From the NCBI GenBank assembly GCA_001586195.1, contig CP014609.1, positions 1,586,001-1,650,000 of the forward strand: a stretch of DNA of 64,000 nucleotides, read 5' to 3'. The notes beneath the pieces are model-generated. The model saw only the letters and a program-made list of their open reading frames with translations, had not been told where the DNA came from and did not search any database. Both the position numbers and the translations under genes were made by a program. Each line of letters starts with the position of its first letter. Position 1 is the stretch's first letter. Shown here piece after piece: positions 7,116 through 15,658 of this stretch. Origin of the DNA: Solibacillus silvestris (lineage in GTDB: Bacteria; Bacillota; Bacilli; Bacillales_A; Planococcaceae).

Positions 7116-8969
7116 ATGAAAGTTGGCCTATATGTGAAACCTATGTTATTAACCGATGTACCGGATATTCCATTAGGTGACGATTGGTTGTATGAGGCAA
7201 AGTATGACGGTTATCGCTGTATTTTAGTTTGGGACAAGGGCAAAAATATTCCTGAGCTGAAAAGCCGAAATGGGAATGTATTAAATGAAAAATTTCCAGA
7301 AATCATTCGTTTCTGTAAGAGTATTTATGCTGAAATCGAACCATATTTACCGCTGATTTTTGACGGAGAAATCGTTTATTTAATCAATCATTTTCAAAGT
7401 AAATTCTCGTTTGTGCAAAAACGTGGAAAAATGACGAATCAAAAAAATATCGAATCAAATTCAAAGACATTTCCATGTCATTATATTGTGTTTGATTTAC
7501 TGAGATTAAAAGGGAAAGATAAGGGAAATAGCCGGTTAACAACAAGAAAACAATTATTATCCGATCTTTTTGAACGGCTCAATTTACTTGACACTGTTCA
7601 ATATAATGATTCAAAGAGACTTCAAGCGATTGATGTATTTGAAAATCCGCATTTACTTTGGCAAAAAGTAACGTCCCATAATGGGGAAGGGATCATTGCG
7701 AAAAAGCGCAGCAGCAAATGGCTGGAAAATACGAGAACGAAAAGCTGGCAGAAAATAAAAAACTGGAAACATGTAAATGTCATCCTCACGAAATTTGATC
7801 AATTAAACGGTTTTTTTAATGGTGCAATCTATCAAGAAGACATGCTTATGGAAGTGGTTTCGTTTAAACATGGTTTGTCCGAGGAAGAAAGCAAAACATT
7901 GATCGCCTTTTTTAAATCGAAAGGGACAGTGAAGGAGAAAAGTATATTCGAGATTCCCCCTTCAATTTGCGTAACCGTTGCCTGTATTGATTTCGATGGC
8001 AGTAAATTGAGAGAGCCGCGCTTTCATTCGTTCCAACATTATCTGGACGTTTCCGAGTGCAACTGGCAGCAAATGCAGAGACAATTAAACCCGATTCCGG
8101 AAAGTGTCATCGTCACCCATCCGGACAAACCGGTTTTTCCTGCTAGCCATATTACAAAGGATGACTATTTGTATTATTTACAGAAGGTAGCGCCCATGAT
8201 GATGCCTTTTCTGCAGGACCGGTTATTGACGGTCATCCGTTATCCGCACGGAGTACCCGGTGAAAGCTTCTACCAGAAAAACTATATCGAAAACTTGCCG
8301 GAATTTATCACAACTCCGTTAGTAGACGACACCCATTTTATCTTGTGCAATAATCTCGAATCCCTACTGTGGTTGGGAAATCAGCTCGCTTTGGAATTTC
8401 ATATTCCGTTCCAGCCGGTCAGTTCAGAACAGCCGACTGAAATTGTATTTGATTTGGATCCACCTTCCGTTCATGAGTTTGGATTGGCGGTAGATGCTGC
8501 TGTAAAGTTTAAAACGATAATGGATTACTTTAAACTGACAAGCTTTATCAAAACGTCTGGAGGAAAGGGCATGCAAATCTATATCCCATTGCCACTGCAC
8601 ACATTTTCTTATGAAGATACGGGTGTATTTACCGAGTTTATATGCCGATTTCTCGTACAGCAATTTCCTGATTCGTTTACAATCGAGCGGATGAAGAAAA
8701 ACAGGGGGAAAAGGCTGTATTTGGATTATGTCCAGCATCGGGAAGGCAAAACGATTGTGGCACCATATTCACCACGCGGCAATAATAAAGGATTAATCGC
8801 CACTCCGTTATTATGGGAAGAAGTAAACGAGAAATTAACGCCTGATCTTTTCACGATTCCAAATATAATAAAACGTCTGGAACGCATGGCGGATCCTTTC
8901 AAAAATTTCAGGGAAGTGGGTGAGCGGCAGCCATTCCAAGCTGCTCTAGATCAAATAACTGGGAAATAA
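7116..8969 (+). CDS. ligD: LigD: ATP-dependent DNA ligase with polymerase/primase domain
   Basis: A 617-residue end-joining ligase. The N-terminal ligase domain (about 1-315) carries motif I as YEAKYDGYR with the adenylated Lys29, and later WQKIKNWKHV. The C-terminal archaeo-eukaryotic primase-like polymerase domain (about 330-617) begins near HPDKPVFPASHITKDD, with catalytic acidic residues in VFDLDPP. There is no phosphoesterase domain, as is usual in Bacillales. The domain order is ligase-polymerase. No good ribosome site precedes ATG 7116, so start choice is uncertain; ATG 7143 is the alternative. It works with Ku encoded divergently. Confidence 0.93.
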   Translation: MKVGLYVKPMLLTDVPDIPLGDDWLYEAKYDGYRCILVWDKGKNIPELKSRNGNVLNEKFPEIIRFCKSIYAEIEPYLPLIFDGEIVYLINHFQSKFSFVQKRGKMTNQKNIESNSKTFPCHYIVFDLLRLKGKDKGNSRLTTRKQLLSDLFERLNLLDTVQYNDSKRLQAIDVFENPHLLWQKVTSHNGEGIIAKKRSSKWLENTRTKSWQKIKNWKHVNVILTKFDQLNGFFNGAIYQEDMLMEVVSFKHGLSEEESKTLIAFFKSKGTVKEKSIFEIPPSICVTVACIDFDGSKLREPRFHSFQHYLDVSECNWQQMQRQLNPIPESVIVTHPDKPVFPASHITKDDYLYYLQKVAPMMMPFLQDRLLTVIRYPHGVPGESFYQKNYIENLPEFITTPLVDDTHFILCNNLESLLWLGNQLALEFHIPFQPVSSEQPTEIVFDLDPPSVHEFGLAVDAAVKFKTIMDYFKLTSFIKTSGGKGMQIYIPLPLHTFSYEDTGVFTEFICRFLVQQFPDSFTIERMKKNRGKRLYLDYVQHREGKTIVAPYSPRGNNKGLIATPLLWEEVNEKLTPDLFTIPNIIKRLERMADPFKNFREVGERQPFQAALDQITGK

Positions 8970-9001
8970 GTGTAGTTGGTAGCACCAGCAGTCAACTTAG
9001 A

Positions 9002-9041
9002 AAAAAGCCTTCCGCAAATTATGCGAAGGCTTTTCTTTTAT
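9002..9041. terminator. Terminator after ligD
   Basis: GCCTTC-CGCA pairs with TGCGAAGGC with one bulged C; A run before and T run after let it work both ways, for ligD and for the convergent small gene. Confidence 0.82.
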
Positions 9042-9044
9042 ACA

Positions 9045-9206
9045 TTAAGAAGGATTAATCACTATAGGAGCATCCTTATGGTGGTTTGAATGACTCGGGG
9101 ATAAGTCATAAGCAATCAACGTGACATTTAATTTTTGTTCCAGTTGTTTAATTGCCTCGAGTTTATTCAAATCCAGTTCTGCAAATTTTGTATCTTCCAC
9201 AATCAT
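9045..9206 (-). CDS. Small conserved-looking protein, 53 residues
   Basis: I do not recognise this 53-residue protein. It begins MIVEDTKFAELDLNKLEAIK, continues with a short amphipathic helix and the strand NVTLIAYDL, and ends in a His/Ser-rich tail. It has no signal peptide or membrane segment. The open frame extends upstream to 9338, but ATG 9206 has AAGGATG directly before it and the upstream residues look non-coding, so I take the short form. It ends at the ligD terminator. Confidence 0.6.
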   Translation of the reverse strand: MIVEDTKFAELDLNKLEAIKQLEQKLNVTLIAYDLSPSHSNHHKDAPIVINPS

Positions 9207-9301
9207 CACATCCTTATTCCAGTATAGATGTAGTATGGAAAGTAAATTTATATTTATCCTTGCTGAATGTAGGACAAAATAGCGATTCAGTAAATTTGGC
9301 A

Positions 9302-9330
9302 GAAAAAAAGAGAGATAAAAATATCTCTCA
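9302..9330 (-). terminator. Terminator of the 57-residue small gene
   Basis: A perfect 8-bp stem GAGAGATA/TATCTCTC (9310-9317 with 9322-9329) followed on the minus strand by seven Ts. Confidence 0.82.
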
Positions 9331-9334
9331 AGCC

Positions 9335-9508
9335 TCAAGAATTAATTGCATTATAGTTTAATGGATGAAGAATATTAGTAAATACGTCCTTTTTTACAAT
9401 AAAATATGTTTTCTTATTATATGTAACGACCACTTGCCCTGGTTTAACAAATACTTTAGCTGTCTTTAAATTAGCATATGGCACACCTAATAATTTTGAA
9501 ATGTTCAT
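9335..9508 (-). CDS. Small protein of unknown function, 57 residues
   Basis: An unrecognised 57-residue protein, starting MNISKLLGVPYANLKTAKVF and containing a basic beta-rich centre (KPGQVVVTYNKKTYFIVKK). ATG 9508 has an AAGGGG ribosome site about ten bases upstream and a perfect terminator begins five bases beyond the stop, so it looks like a complete monocistronic gene. No signal peptide or transmembrane helix is seen. The function cannot be inferred. Confidence 0.6.
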   Translation of the reverse strand: MNISKLLGVPYANLKTAKVFVKPGQVVVTYNKKTYFIVKKDVFTNILHPLNYNAINS

Positions 9509-9635
9509 GATAATTACCCCTTTTCAAGTTTCTATCTTTGTTATTACCAAAATAATAATAGTTTTAAACTATATTAGATAAATTTATGCTAAAAATAAGG
9601 TTCGAAATTCAAGGTAAGTCAATGATTTTACAAAT

Positions 9636-9971
9636 TTAATTATGAATAAAAACCTTCGTACCAATGGTTACTCTAGATGACAATTCTAGAACATCGTGAT
9701 TAAACATTCTAATACATCCATGTGAACGATTCTTACCAATTGAAGCCGGGTTATTCGTTTCGTGTATACCATAATGAGGCTTAGACAATCCCATCCAAAG
9801 CACTCCGAATGGTGCAGGAGGATTAAGTTGTTTATTGATGATCGTGTATGTACCAGAAGGTGTTGGGGTTAATATTTTGCCAACTGCAATCGGGTAAGCT
9901 TTTATAAGTTTATTGTCATCCATTAGCTTTAATCGATGTTTTAAAGTGGATATGTCGATCCATATTGCCAT
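9636..9971 (-). CDS. L,D-transpeptidase (YkuD-domain protein)
   Basis: A 111-residue protein consisting of little more than a YkuD catalytic domain, the fold that makes 3-3 crosslinks or attaches proteins in peptidoglycan. The catalytic signature SHGCIRM (Ser83 to Met89, nucleophile Cys86) and the conserved YGIHETN (His70) are intact. I start at ATG 9971, with TTGGAG nine bases upstream, rather than the further in-frame start at 10019. There is no LysM domain and no clear signal peptide, unlike B. subtilis YkuD; export therefore is unexplained. Confidence 0.85.
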   Translation of the reverse strand: MAIWIDISTLKHRLKLMDDNKLIKAYPIAVGKILTPTPSGTYTIINKQLNPPAPFGVLWMGLSKPHYGIHETNNPASIGKNRSHGCIRMFNHDVLELSSRVTIGTKVFIHN

Positions 9972-10064
9972 GAAGATCAACTCCAATTTTAAAATAGTAT
10001 GAAGCAATATAGATATCAATTAATTCGAGGAAACCGATCATGTTGATCTTATTCCTTGGCGAAT

Positions 10065-10095
10065 TTAAAAAGACCTGAGCAACGACTCAAGTCTG
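10065..10095 (-). terminator. Terminator-like hairpin downstream of the AraC-type gene
   Basis: AGAC-TGAG and CTCA-GTCT arms (10071-10079 with 10086-10094, one mismatch) followed on the minus strand by TTTTT. It lies 120 bases beyond the AraC-type stop codon. Confidence 0.5.
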
Positions 10096-10214
10096 TTAAA
10101 CGATAAACCCTTATTCTAATATATGTTGCATAACCCCAAATAATTACTCGCAGACCAGTTCATTTTTAAACGTAATAATTAGAGGTGAAATCGTTGGAAA
10201 AGCTAATTCGGATT

Positions 10215-11108
10215 TTATTTTTGTGACTTCACTACCGGAATATAGATATCGCAAATTTTCCCTTCATCAAGCATGCAACGGTCATCGTATAGTTCAAAGT
10301 CATTACAACCTGGTGCATACTCGAACCCCGACTTAGGAAACCATTCATTAAAAATATAATTCCATGTTCCCTGAATGGCAGCTACAAAGTTTTTAGCATC
10401 AGAAGGGGGTGTAGAAAATACGGCATAAGTTGCGGGAGGGACTTCACAAATATGGTATTCGTCAGCAATTTTTGCCCCAGCTTTTGGTTCGACACCGATT
10501 ACATATTCAAACTCTCCGGTTGTCGGGTCTTCCGGGAAGCATACCCCATATTCATCGTGCTTTTTAATAAAGTTTTCCGAGTGAAGTTTTTCCATTTTTC
10601 CGCCGCTCATATAGTCATCCCAAAAAGCTGGGATTGCTGTAGAGTTTTCTCCGCCAGTTGACGTTGTTTTAATGGCATATCCGGCAAGTTTAATAGCAGA
10701 CAGTGTAACAAATTTAGGTTCCATAACAATTCCTCCGATAAAGTATTTGTACGTACAGGTTAAGCTTGGCGGGAATGGTCGGCCACAATGCGCATGCAAA
10801 CGGTAAGTTCCTGGTGAACAGCCGTAATAACGCCGAAAAGCTTTACTGAATCCAGAGTGTGTCTCAAACCCATATTCCACTGAAATATCGAGAATCCGTT
10901 TGCCTGAAGAAAGTTCATGTGCAGCAAATGCAAGTCGTCGGTTCCGGACATAGGTCATCACCGAATATCCGGTACCCCATTGGAATACCCGGCTGAAATG
11001 CCAAGTTGAATAACCCGCTTGTGCAGCCAAAATATCCGGACTGATATTTTCAGTAATATTTTCATCGATAAACTCTAAAATTCCCTGTAAAGTTTCTACT
11101 GTGTCCAT
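10215..11108 (-). CDS. AraC-family regulator with C-terminal GyrI-like effector domain
   Basis: A 297-residue transcription regulator. The N-terminal 105 residues form the double helix-turn-helix of the AraC/XylS family (GYSTWHFSRVFQ and the closing FSKAFRRYYGCSPGTYR). Residues from about 128 onward form a GyrI-like small-molecule binding domain (YAIKTTS, FPEDPTTGEFEYVIGVE, NYIFNEWFPKSGFEYAP). Proteins of this MarA/Rob-like layout sense drugs or small ligands. The start ATG 11108 is preceded by a GGGGGATA-type site. Its target genes are not evident; neighbouring genes point away. Confidence 0.87.
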   Translation of the reverse strand: MDTVETLQGILEFIDENITENISPDILAAQAGYSTWHFSRVFQWGTGYSVMTYVRNRRLAFAAHELSSGKRILDISVEYGFETHSGFSKAFRRYYGCSPGTYRLHAHCGRPFPPSLTCTYKYFIGGIVMEPKFVTLSAIKLAGYAIKTTSTGGENSTAIPAFWDDYMSGGKMEKLHSENFIKKHDEYGVCFPEDPTTGEFEYVIGVEPKAGAKIADEYHICEVPPATYAVFSTPPSDAKNFVAAIQGTWNYIFNEWFPKSGFEYAPGCNDFELYDDRCMLDEGKICDIYIPVVKSQK

Positions 11109-11302
11109 TTATATCCCCCTAGCTGTATAGTCATTCGTACAGTAAAATCAGTATACCAGAGCTCTGGAGGAAAACTGTTCCAAAATTGCTGTATTTGGAA
11201 ATTGAAAGAAAAAGTAAAGAAGCGTAATGATATTGGATTACTGGTTTAGTTTAAACACTTCATCAATTACCCTATTTAAAACAGCATATCGATTTTTTAT
11301 CC

Positions 11303-11331
11303 TTACAACTCAATCATTTTAGCGCTATAAT
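11303..11331 (+). promoter_or_regulatory. Promoter of the thioesterase gene
   Basis: TTACAA (11303-11308) and TATAAT (11326-11331) are spaced by exactly 17 bases, a sigma-A-type promoter that would give a leader of about a dozen bases before ATG 11351. Confidence 0.6.
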
Positions 11332-11350
11332 ATCTCTAGAGGTGAAGAGA

Positions 11351-11776
11351 ATGTTTATTTCAGAAACAACAGTAGAAGTGCGCTATGCGGAGACCGATCA
11401 GATGGGTGTAGTTTATCATGCCAATTACATCATTTGGTGCGAAATCGGGCGTTCACAGATTGTGAAGGATTTAGGATTTAATTATGCGAAGCTTGAAGAA
11501 GACGGGTATTTATCACCTGTTATGGATTTCTCGATTCAATATAAAGCGGCGATGCGCTATGGACAAACGGCGACCGTTCGCACATGGATTGAAGAACATA
11601 CGAAGCTTCGTACTACATATGGCTATGAAATTCTGCATGAAGACGGCACCGTTGCCGTAACGGCGAAGTCTCAACATATTTTAGTGAAAAAGGAAAACTT
11701 CCGTCCGGTCGCATTGAAAAAGATTGATGCTGCTTGGGATACCAAATATGCGGAAGTTGCGAAAATTCAAAGTTAA
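11351..11776 (+). CDS. Acyl-CoA thioesterase, YbgC/4HBT family (YneP-like)
   Basis: A 141-residue hot-dog-fold thioesterase that hydrolyses acyl-CoA thioesters in the cytosol. The family signature is near the N-terminus: VRYAETDQMGVVYHANYI, with the catalytic Asp in the MGVVYHANY context. The start is ATG 11351, six bases after AGAGGTG; the in-frame GTG at 11342 lies inside that site. The position upstream of plsY-parE-parC resembles B. subtilis yneP. The physiological acyl chain is unknown. Confidence 0.86.
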   Translation: MFISETTVEVRYAETDQMGVVYHANYIIWCEIGRSQIVKDLGFNYAKLEEDGYLSPVMDFSIQYKAAMRYGQTATVRTWIEEHTKLRTTYGYEILHEDGTVAVTAKSQHILVKKENFRPVALKKIDAAWDTKYAEVAKIQS

Positions 11777-11779
11777 TCG

Positions 11780-11818
11780 ACATGTCCTGTTAAATTGATA
11801 ACAGGGCATTTTTTCTTT
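11780..11818 (+). terminator. Terminator after the thioesterase gene
   Basis: ATGTCCTGTTA pairs with TAACAGGGCAT (one G-U pair), followed by TTTTTTC. It separates the thioesterase transcript from the helicase gene. Confidence 0.82.
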
Positions 11819-11896
11819 ATCGAACAGACGAATATTGTTATAATCATATACGACCTAACGGAACTGTATATAAAAAACTATGAGGGAGGTGTGTTC

Positions 11897-14800
11897 ATGG
11901 CACCAAAAACAATCGCGAATATTCAAACCCGCTGTCATATTTTATTGACGAATACGGCACGTGAAGCGATGAAGGAGCATGTTCCAGATGAACACGCCTT
12001 TTTTAATTTACAGCAATATTTCATTGTAGCGATTGAGAAAGTATCAGTCGATGCAGAGCAGACGCATTTGACCATCTTTTTCGACAATGAAAAAAATGTA
12101 AAGCTTAAAAACAAGTTTGAAGAGCGCGTTGTCATCATGGACTGTGTTTTCGACCCGAAAAACGGGCTTGTGGCGAAAAGTTTTCGAACACGCGGCAAAG
12201 GGACACCGGTTGTCACAAATCGCCGCGCCACGATGAAAATCCGCTTCGTTGCCTCCCGTATTAGCGGCCATACATACCAGGAGCCGTTTCTAAAGGCAAT
12301 TGACGAATTGCCGATTGCACAGGAACGCTTTGATTATGTCAATAAGCGAATCAGCAGCTGGGAAGGCTATTTAAAAGTATTGAACAAAAATGCGGACATT
12401 GAAGATATTCACGCCCGTTTTTCAAGTATGACGTTTGATGCCGACTTTTCTCATATGACCGTCCGAATTAATAACCTTGATAAAAAGCAGTGGAAACAGC
12501 TGGAGGGGCTAAGTGCGCGTTTACGCGGGTATGTCCAGGAAATCGGAGATGTTGCCAAAATCCGTCGTAACGAGAATACCGTCGAAATTGCGTTAAAACC
12601 GTATTACAGTAATTTAGCGCGGAAAAATGAGCTTCAGTTCCAATCAGAAGACATCGAATTCTCCAATGCTGCAACGAAATCACAGCTAAAACGCCTTTTA
12701 AAAGGGTTTGAACGTTTAAAAGAAGGATTGGCCGCAAATGCGAACCTCGAAACGATTCTATTTGAAGATAAACCAGTCATTGCTGAACGTAGACAAACGA
12801 TTCCTCTAGATTTTCATAATCGGCTGAATCCTTACCAGCAACAGGCAGTCGAAGGGGCGATTAGTTCCGAAGATCTGTATGTCATTCAGGGTCCGCCGGG
12901 TACTGGTAAAACGACAGTTATTTCGGAAATTTGCTATCAAAATGCAAAGGCAGGACTGAAAACACTTGTTGCTTCCCAATCAAACTTAGCAGTCGACAAT
13001 GCATTAAGCCGGCTTTTATCAAACAAGGATATCCGGATTTTACGCTACGGTCGTACAGAAAGCATTGAAGAAGAAGGGAAAAAGTTCATTGAGGAAAATG
13101 TTGCGACCTATTGGCAGGAGCAGACATTCGAAGCAATCGGCCATGAAATTTCGCTGCATGAAAGAAAAGAACAGCTTTTAAATAATGAGATCAATCAAGC
13201 ACAAAATGAAATTGCAGCACTTGAACAAAAACAAAAAGAGTTCGAACTGCAAATTGAACAAAAAGAAGCGGCAAAAGCCGAATTGCATGTTTTGGCCGAA
13301 AAGATCCTGGCATTGAAAAAAGAACTGACTGAATGCAAAAAAGAACTGGAAGACAATGAACGCAAACTGGAAAAACTGCAGGCAACACAGAGCACAGTAG
13401 CAGAAACCGTTGCGAATTTTGAACAGCAATTAAAAGTCGGCTCGACTGTCGAGCAACTGACTGAACAAGCACAACAGTTAAAAGAAGTGAGAGAAAACTT
13501 CCAGCAGCAACTTACGCAAAGTCACTATAAAGCGCAACTTGATCAATTCCAGCAGCGTTTTGATGCTGTTAAAACGAAAATTGAAAAGACCAACGAAACG
13601 TCACAGTATGATTTGCTCGTTGATAAAATTGCCTCTTTGAAAAAAGTGTACGAAATTGAGGAGTTCATGAGTGAATACAATATTCGCCGGAACTATGCAA
13701 TGGACCGTTTACTTACAGCGCTTGATCGAATTCAGCCGCAAATGGAGCAGTATAAACCGATTAAAGATGTGAAGGAACGGCTGGAAAAGGCATTGCATTA
13801 CAGTGAAACGGCGTTAGGTATTCATGTAACACCGGACAGGCTGGATATGGGCCATCATTATACGCTTGAAGAAATTCAGGAGTTTTTGACGAAGCTTAGT
13901 ATCGCTTTTCGGGACCGTCGCGTAAATGCTCAAAACGGAACCCGCTCCATTCAGGGTATTCATTTGCGCATGCAATATATCGAGCAGCTGAACAATAAAT
14001 ATATGGATGCGATCCGTGAAACCGTGCTTATTTTCGAAAAGTTGAAAGAGGAAATCATTCTTCAGTTTAAAGAGCAAAATGATGTGAAAGCACAGCATCT
14101 TCAGCAGCTGGAAGAAGAGGCAACTACGGTAAAATCCCAAATGGATGCAATCAATGAAAAAATTGATCCATCGATTACGCTGAACCATTCCACGGACGAG
14201 CTGGAAGAACTGCTCGCAACAAATGAACTGGATCAGATGAAAACTGAAACACAGCGCCAAAACCGTGAAAAAGTGGAGCTTCAACTGGATAAAAAAGCGG
14301 GGGAGCTGGCAGTTTTAAATGAACAGATTGCCCTTGGTACTGAGACTGTCGAACAGTTAACAGTTCGCTTTAAAGGGATCAACAGCGAAGGCGTCCAGCT
14401 TGAAAAACGCCGGACAGAACTTGAACAGCTGACAAAACTGAACCCTGAGCAGGCGATCATTGAAGTAAACGAAAAGATCGGGCTTCTTACAGAAAAGATC
14501 GAGATGCTTGAAGTGAAAATCAGTTTGCTTCCGGTGACGGCAGAACTTCAAAACGAATGGCACGGTTTACTGAAAAACGCCAATGCCCATGACTTGGAGG
14601 AAATCCGCAAATTGTATGTGAAACATGCCAATGTGATCGGGACAACTTGTGTTGCATCGGCAAATAAAGAGTTTATGGACAACTATCCGACATTTGATGT
14701 TGTCATTATTGACGAAGTTTCGAAAGCAACACCACCTGAACTGTTATTGCCGATGTTAAAAGGTGCCAAAATCATTTTAGTTGGGGATCATCACCAGCTG

Positions 14801-15643
14801 CCGCCACTTGTCGGGGATGCGACGTTTGAAGAGACATTGGAGCAAGTTGTGAAGGAAAGTACAACATTTGAAGAAAAACGGGAGCTTGAAAAGTTACTGG
14901 AAGAATCATTGTTCGAGCGTCTTTATAACAATCTGCCGTCACAAAACAAAACAATGCTCGCACTTCAATATCGTATGCATAAAAATATTATGTCAACTAT
15001 CACACCGTTTTACGAAAATGAATCCGAACAGCTGCAATGCGGGTTAGAGGATTCAGATGCTGTACGTGACCATTTCCTTGAAACATTCAAAATTACGCGG
15101 AAACACCATTTACTATGGCTCGATATTCCGAACAAAAAGCCGTATTTTGAAGAGCGTATGAAGGAAGGTTCGAGTCTATTCAATTTGGCTGAGCTGGATC
15201 AAATTAAACAGCAGCTGCTTGAATTGAATGCAGCGACAGAACAAGCGAAAGCACAAGGATTGATTCCGCAGGACGCATTAAAATCGGTTGGCGTTATTTC
15301 TTTCTACGCTGAGCAAGTAAAACGCATCAACCGTTTGATTGAACAGGAAATCAGTGTACCGCATTTACACATCCGTACAGGATCAGTCGATAAATTCCAA
15401 GGGATGGAGATGGATGTGATTATCGTCAGCATGGTGCGGAACCATGACAATGAGCGCGGAGAAATCGGGTTTGCGAAAGATTACCGCCGCCTTAATGTTG
15501 CATTATCCCGCGCAAGGGAACTGCTGATCATGATCGGCAGTACTGAAATGTTCACAAAGCGGCCTAAAAGCGCGAAAACACGGGATATGTATGCCCATGT
15601 ATTAACGACAGTAAAAGAGCAAGACGGCTATTATGCTGTGTAG
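11897..15643 (+). CDS. Giant UPF1-like superfamily 1 helicase with central coiled coil
   Basis: A 1248-residue SF1 DNA/RNA helicase-like ATPase. After an N-terminal domain of about 300 residues, Walker A appears as QGPPGTGKTT near residue 330; a Glu/Gln/Lys-rich coiled coil of roughly 450 residues (about 420-890) is inserted before Walker B, VVIIDEVSKATPPEL, near residue 935. Later motifs are IILVGDHHQLPP, LALQYRMHK, VDKFQGMEMDVIIVS and RLNVALSRARELL, so both RecA lobes look complete. The start is ATG 11897 with GGGAGGTG upstream; 34 upstream codons are dropped. An unknown gene follows by 15 bases and is probably cotranscribed. Substrate and role are unknown. Confidence 0.85.
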   Translation: MAPKTIANIQTRCHILLTNTAREAMKEHVPDEHAFFNLQQYFIVAIEKVSVDAEQTHLTIFFDNEKNVKLKNKFEERVVIMDCVFDPKNGLVAKSFRTRGKGTPVVTNRRATMKIRFVASRISGHTYQEPFLKAIDELPIAQERFDYVNKRISSWEGYLKVLNKNADIEDIHARFSSMTFDADFSHMTVRINNLDKKQWKQLEGLSARLRGYVQEIGDVAKIRRNENTVEIALKPYYSNLARKNELQFQSEDIEFSNAATKSQLKRLLKGFERLKEGLAANANLETILFEDKPVIAERRQTIPLDFHNRLNPYQQQAVEGAISSEDLYVIQGPPGTGKTTVISEICYQNAKAGLKTLVASQSNLAVDNALSRLLSNKDIRILRYGRTESIEEEGKKFIEENVATYWQEQTFEAIGHEISLHERKEQLLNNEINQAQNEIAALEQKQKEFELQIEQKEAAKAELHVLAEKILALKKELTECKKELEDNERKLEKLQATQSTVAETVANFEQQLKVGSTVEQLTEQAQQLKEVRENFQQQLTQSHYKAQLDQFQQRFDAVKTKIEKTNETSQYDLLVDKIASLKKVYEIEEFMSEYNIRRNYAMDRLLTALDRIQPQMEQYKPIKDVKERLEKALHYSETALGIHVTPDRLDMGHHYTLEEIQEFLTKLSIAFRDRRVNAQNGTRSIQGIHLRMQYIEQLNNKYMDAIRETVLIFEKLKEEIILQFKEQNDVKAQHLQQLEEEATTVKSQMDAINEKIDPSITLNHSTDELEELLATNELDQMKTETQRQNREKVELQLDKKAGELAVLNEQIALGTETVEQLTVRFKGINSEGVQLEKRRTELEQLTKLNPEQAIIEVNEKIGLLTEKIEMLEVKISLLPVTAELQNEWHGLLKNANAHDLEEIRKLYVKHANVIGTTCVASANKEFMDNYPTFDVVIIDEVSKATPPELLLPMLKGAKIILVGDHHQLPPLVGDATFEETLEQVVKESTTFEEKRELEKLLEESLFERLYNNLPSQNKTMLALQYRMHKNIMSTITPFYENESEQLQCGLEDSDAVRDHFLETFKITRKHHLLWLDIPNKKPYFEERMKEGSSLFNLAELDQIKQQLLELNAATEQAKAQGLIPQDALKSVGVISFYAEQVKRINRLIEQEISVPHLHIRTGSVDKFQGMEMDVIIVSMVRNHDNERGEIGFAKDYRRLNVALSRARELLIMIGSTEMFTKRPKSAKTRDMYAHVLTTVKEQDGYYAV

Positions 15644-15658
15644 AAACAGGGGGATTGA

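Noticed and set aside
13814-14284. 156-codon minus-strand frame and similar Leu/Phe-rich frames around 13178-13472
   Set aside because: They are the antisense of the Glu/Lys/Gln-rich coiled coil of the helicase, which naturally gives long Phe/Leu-rich shadow frames.
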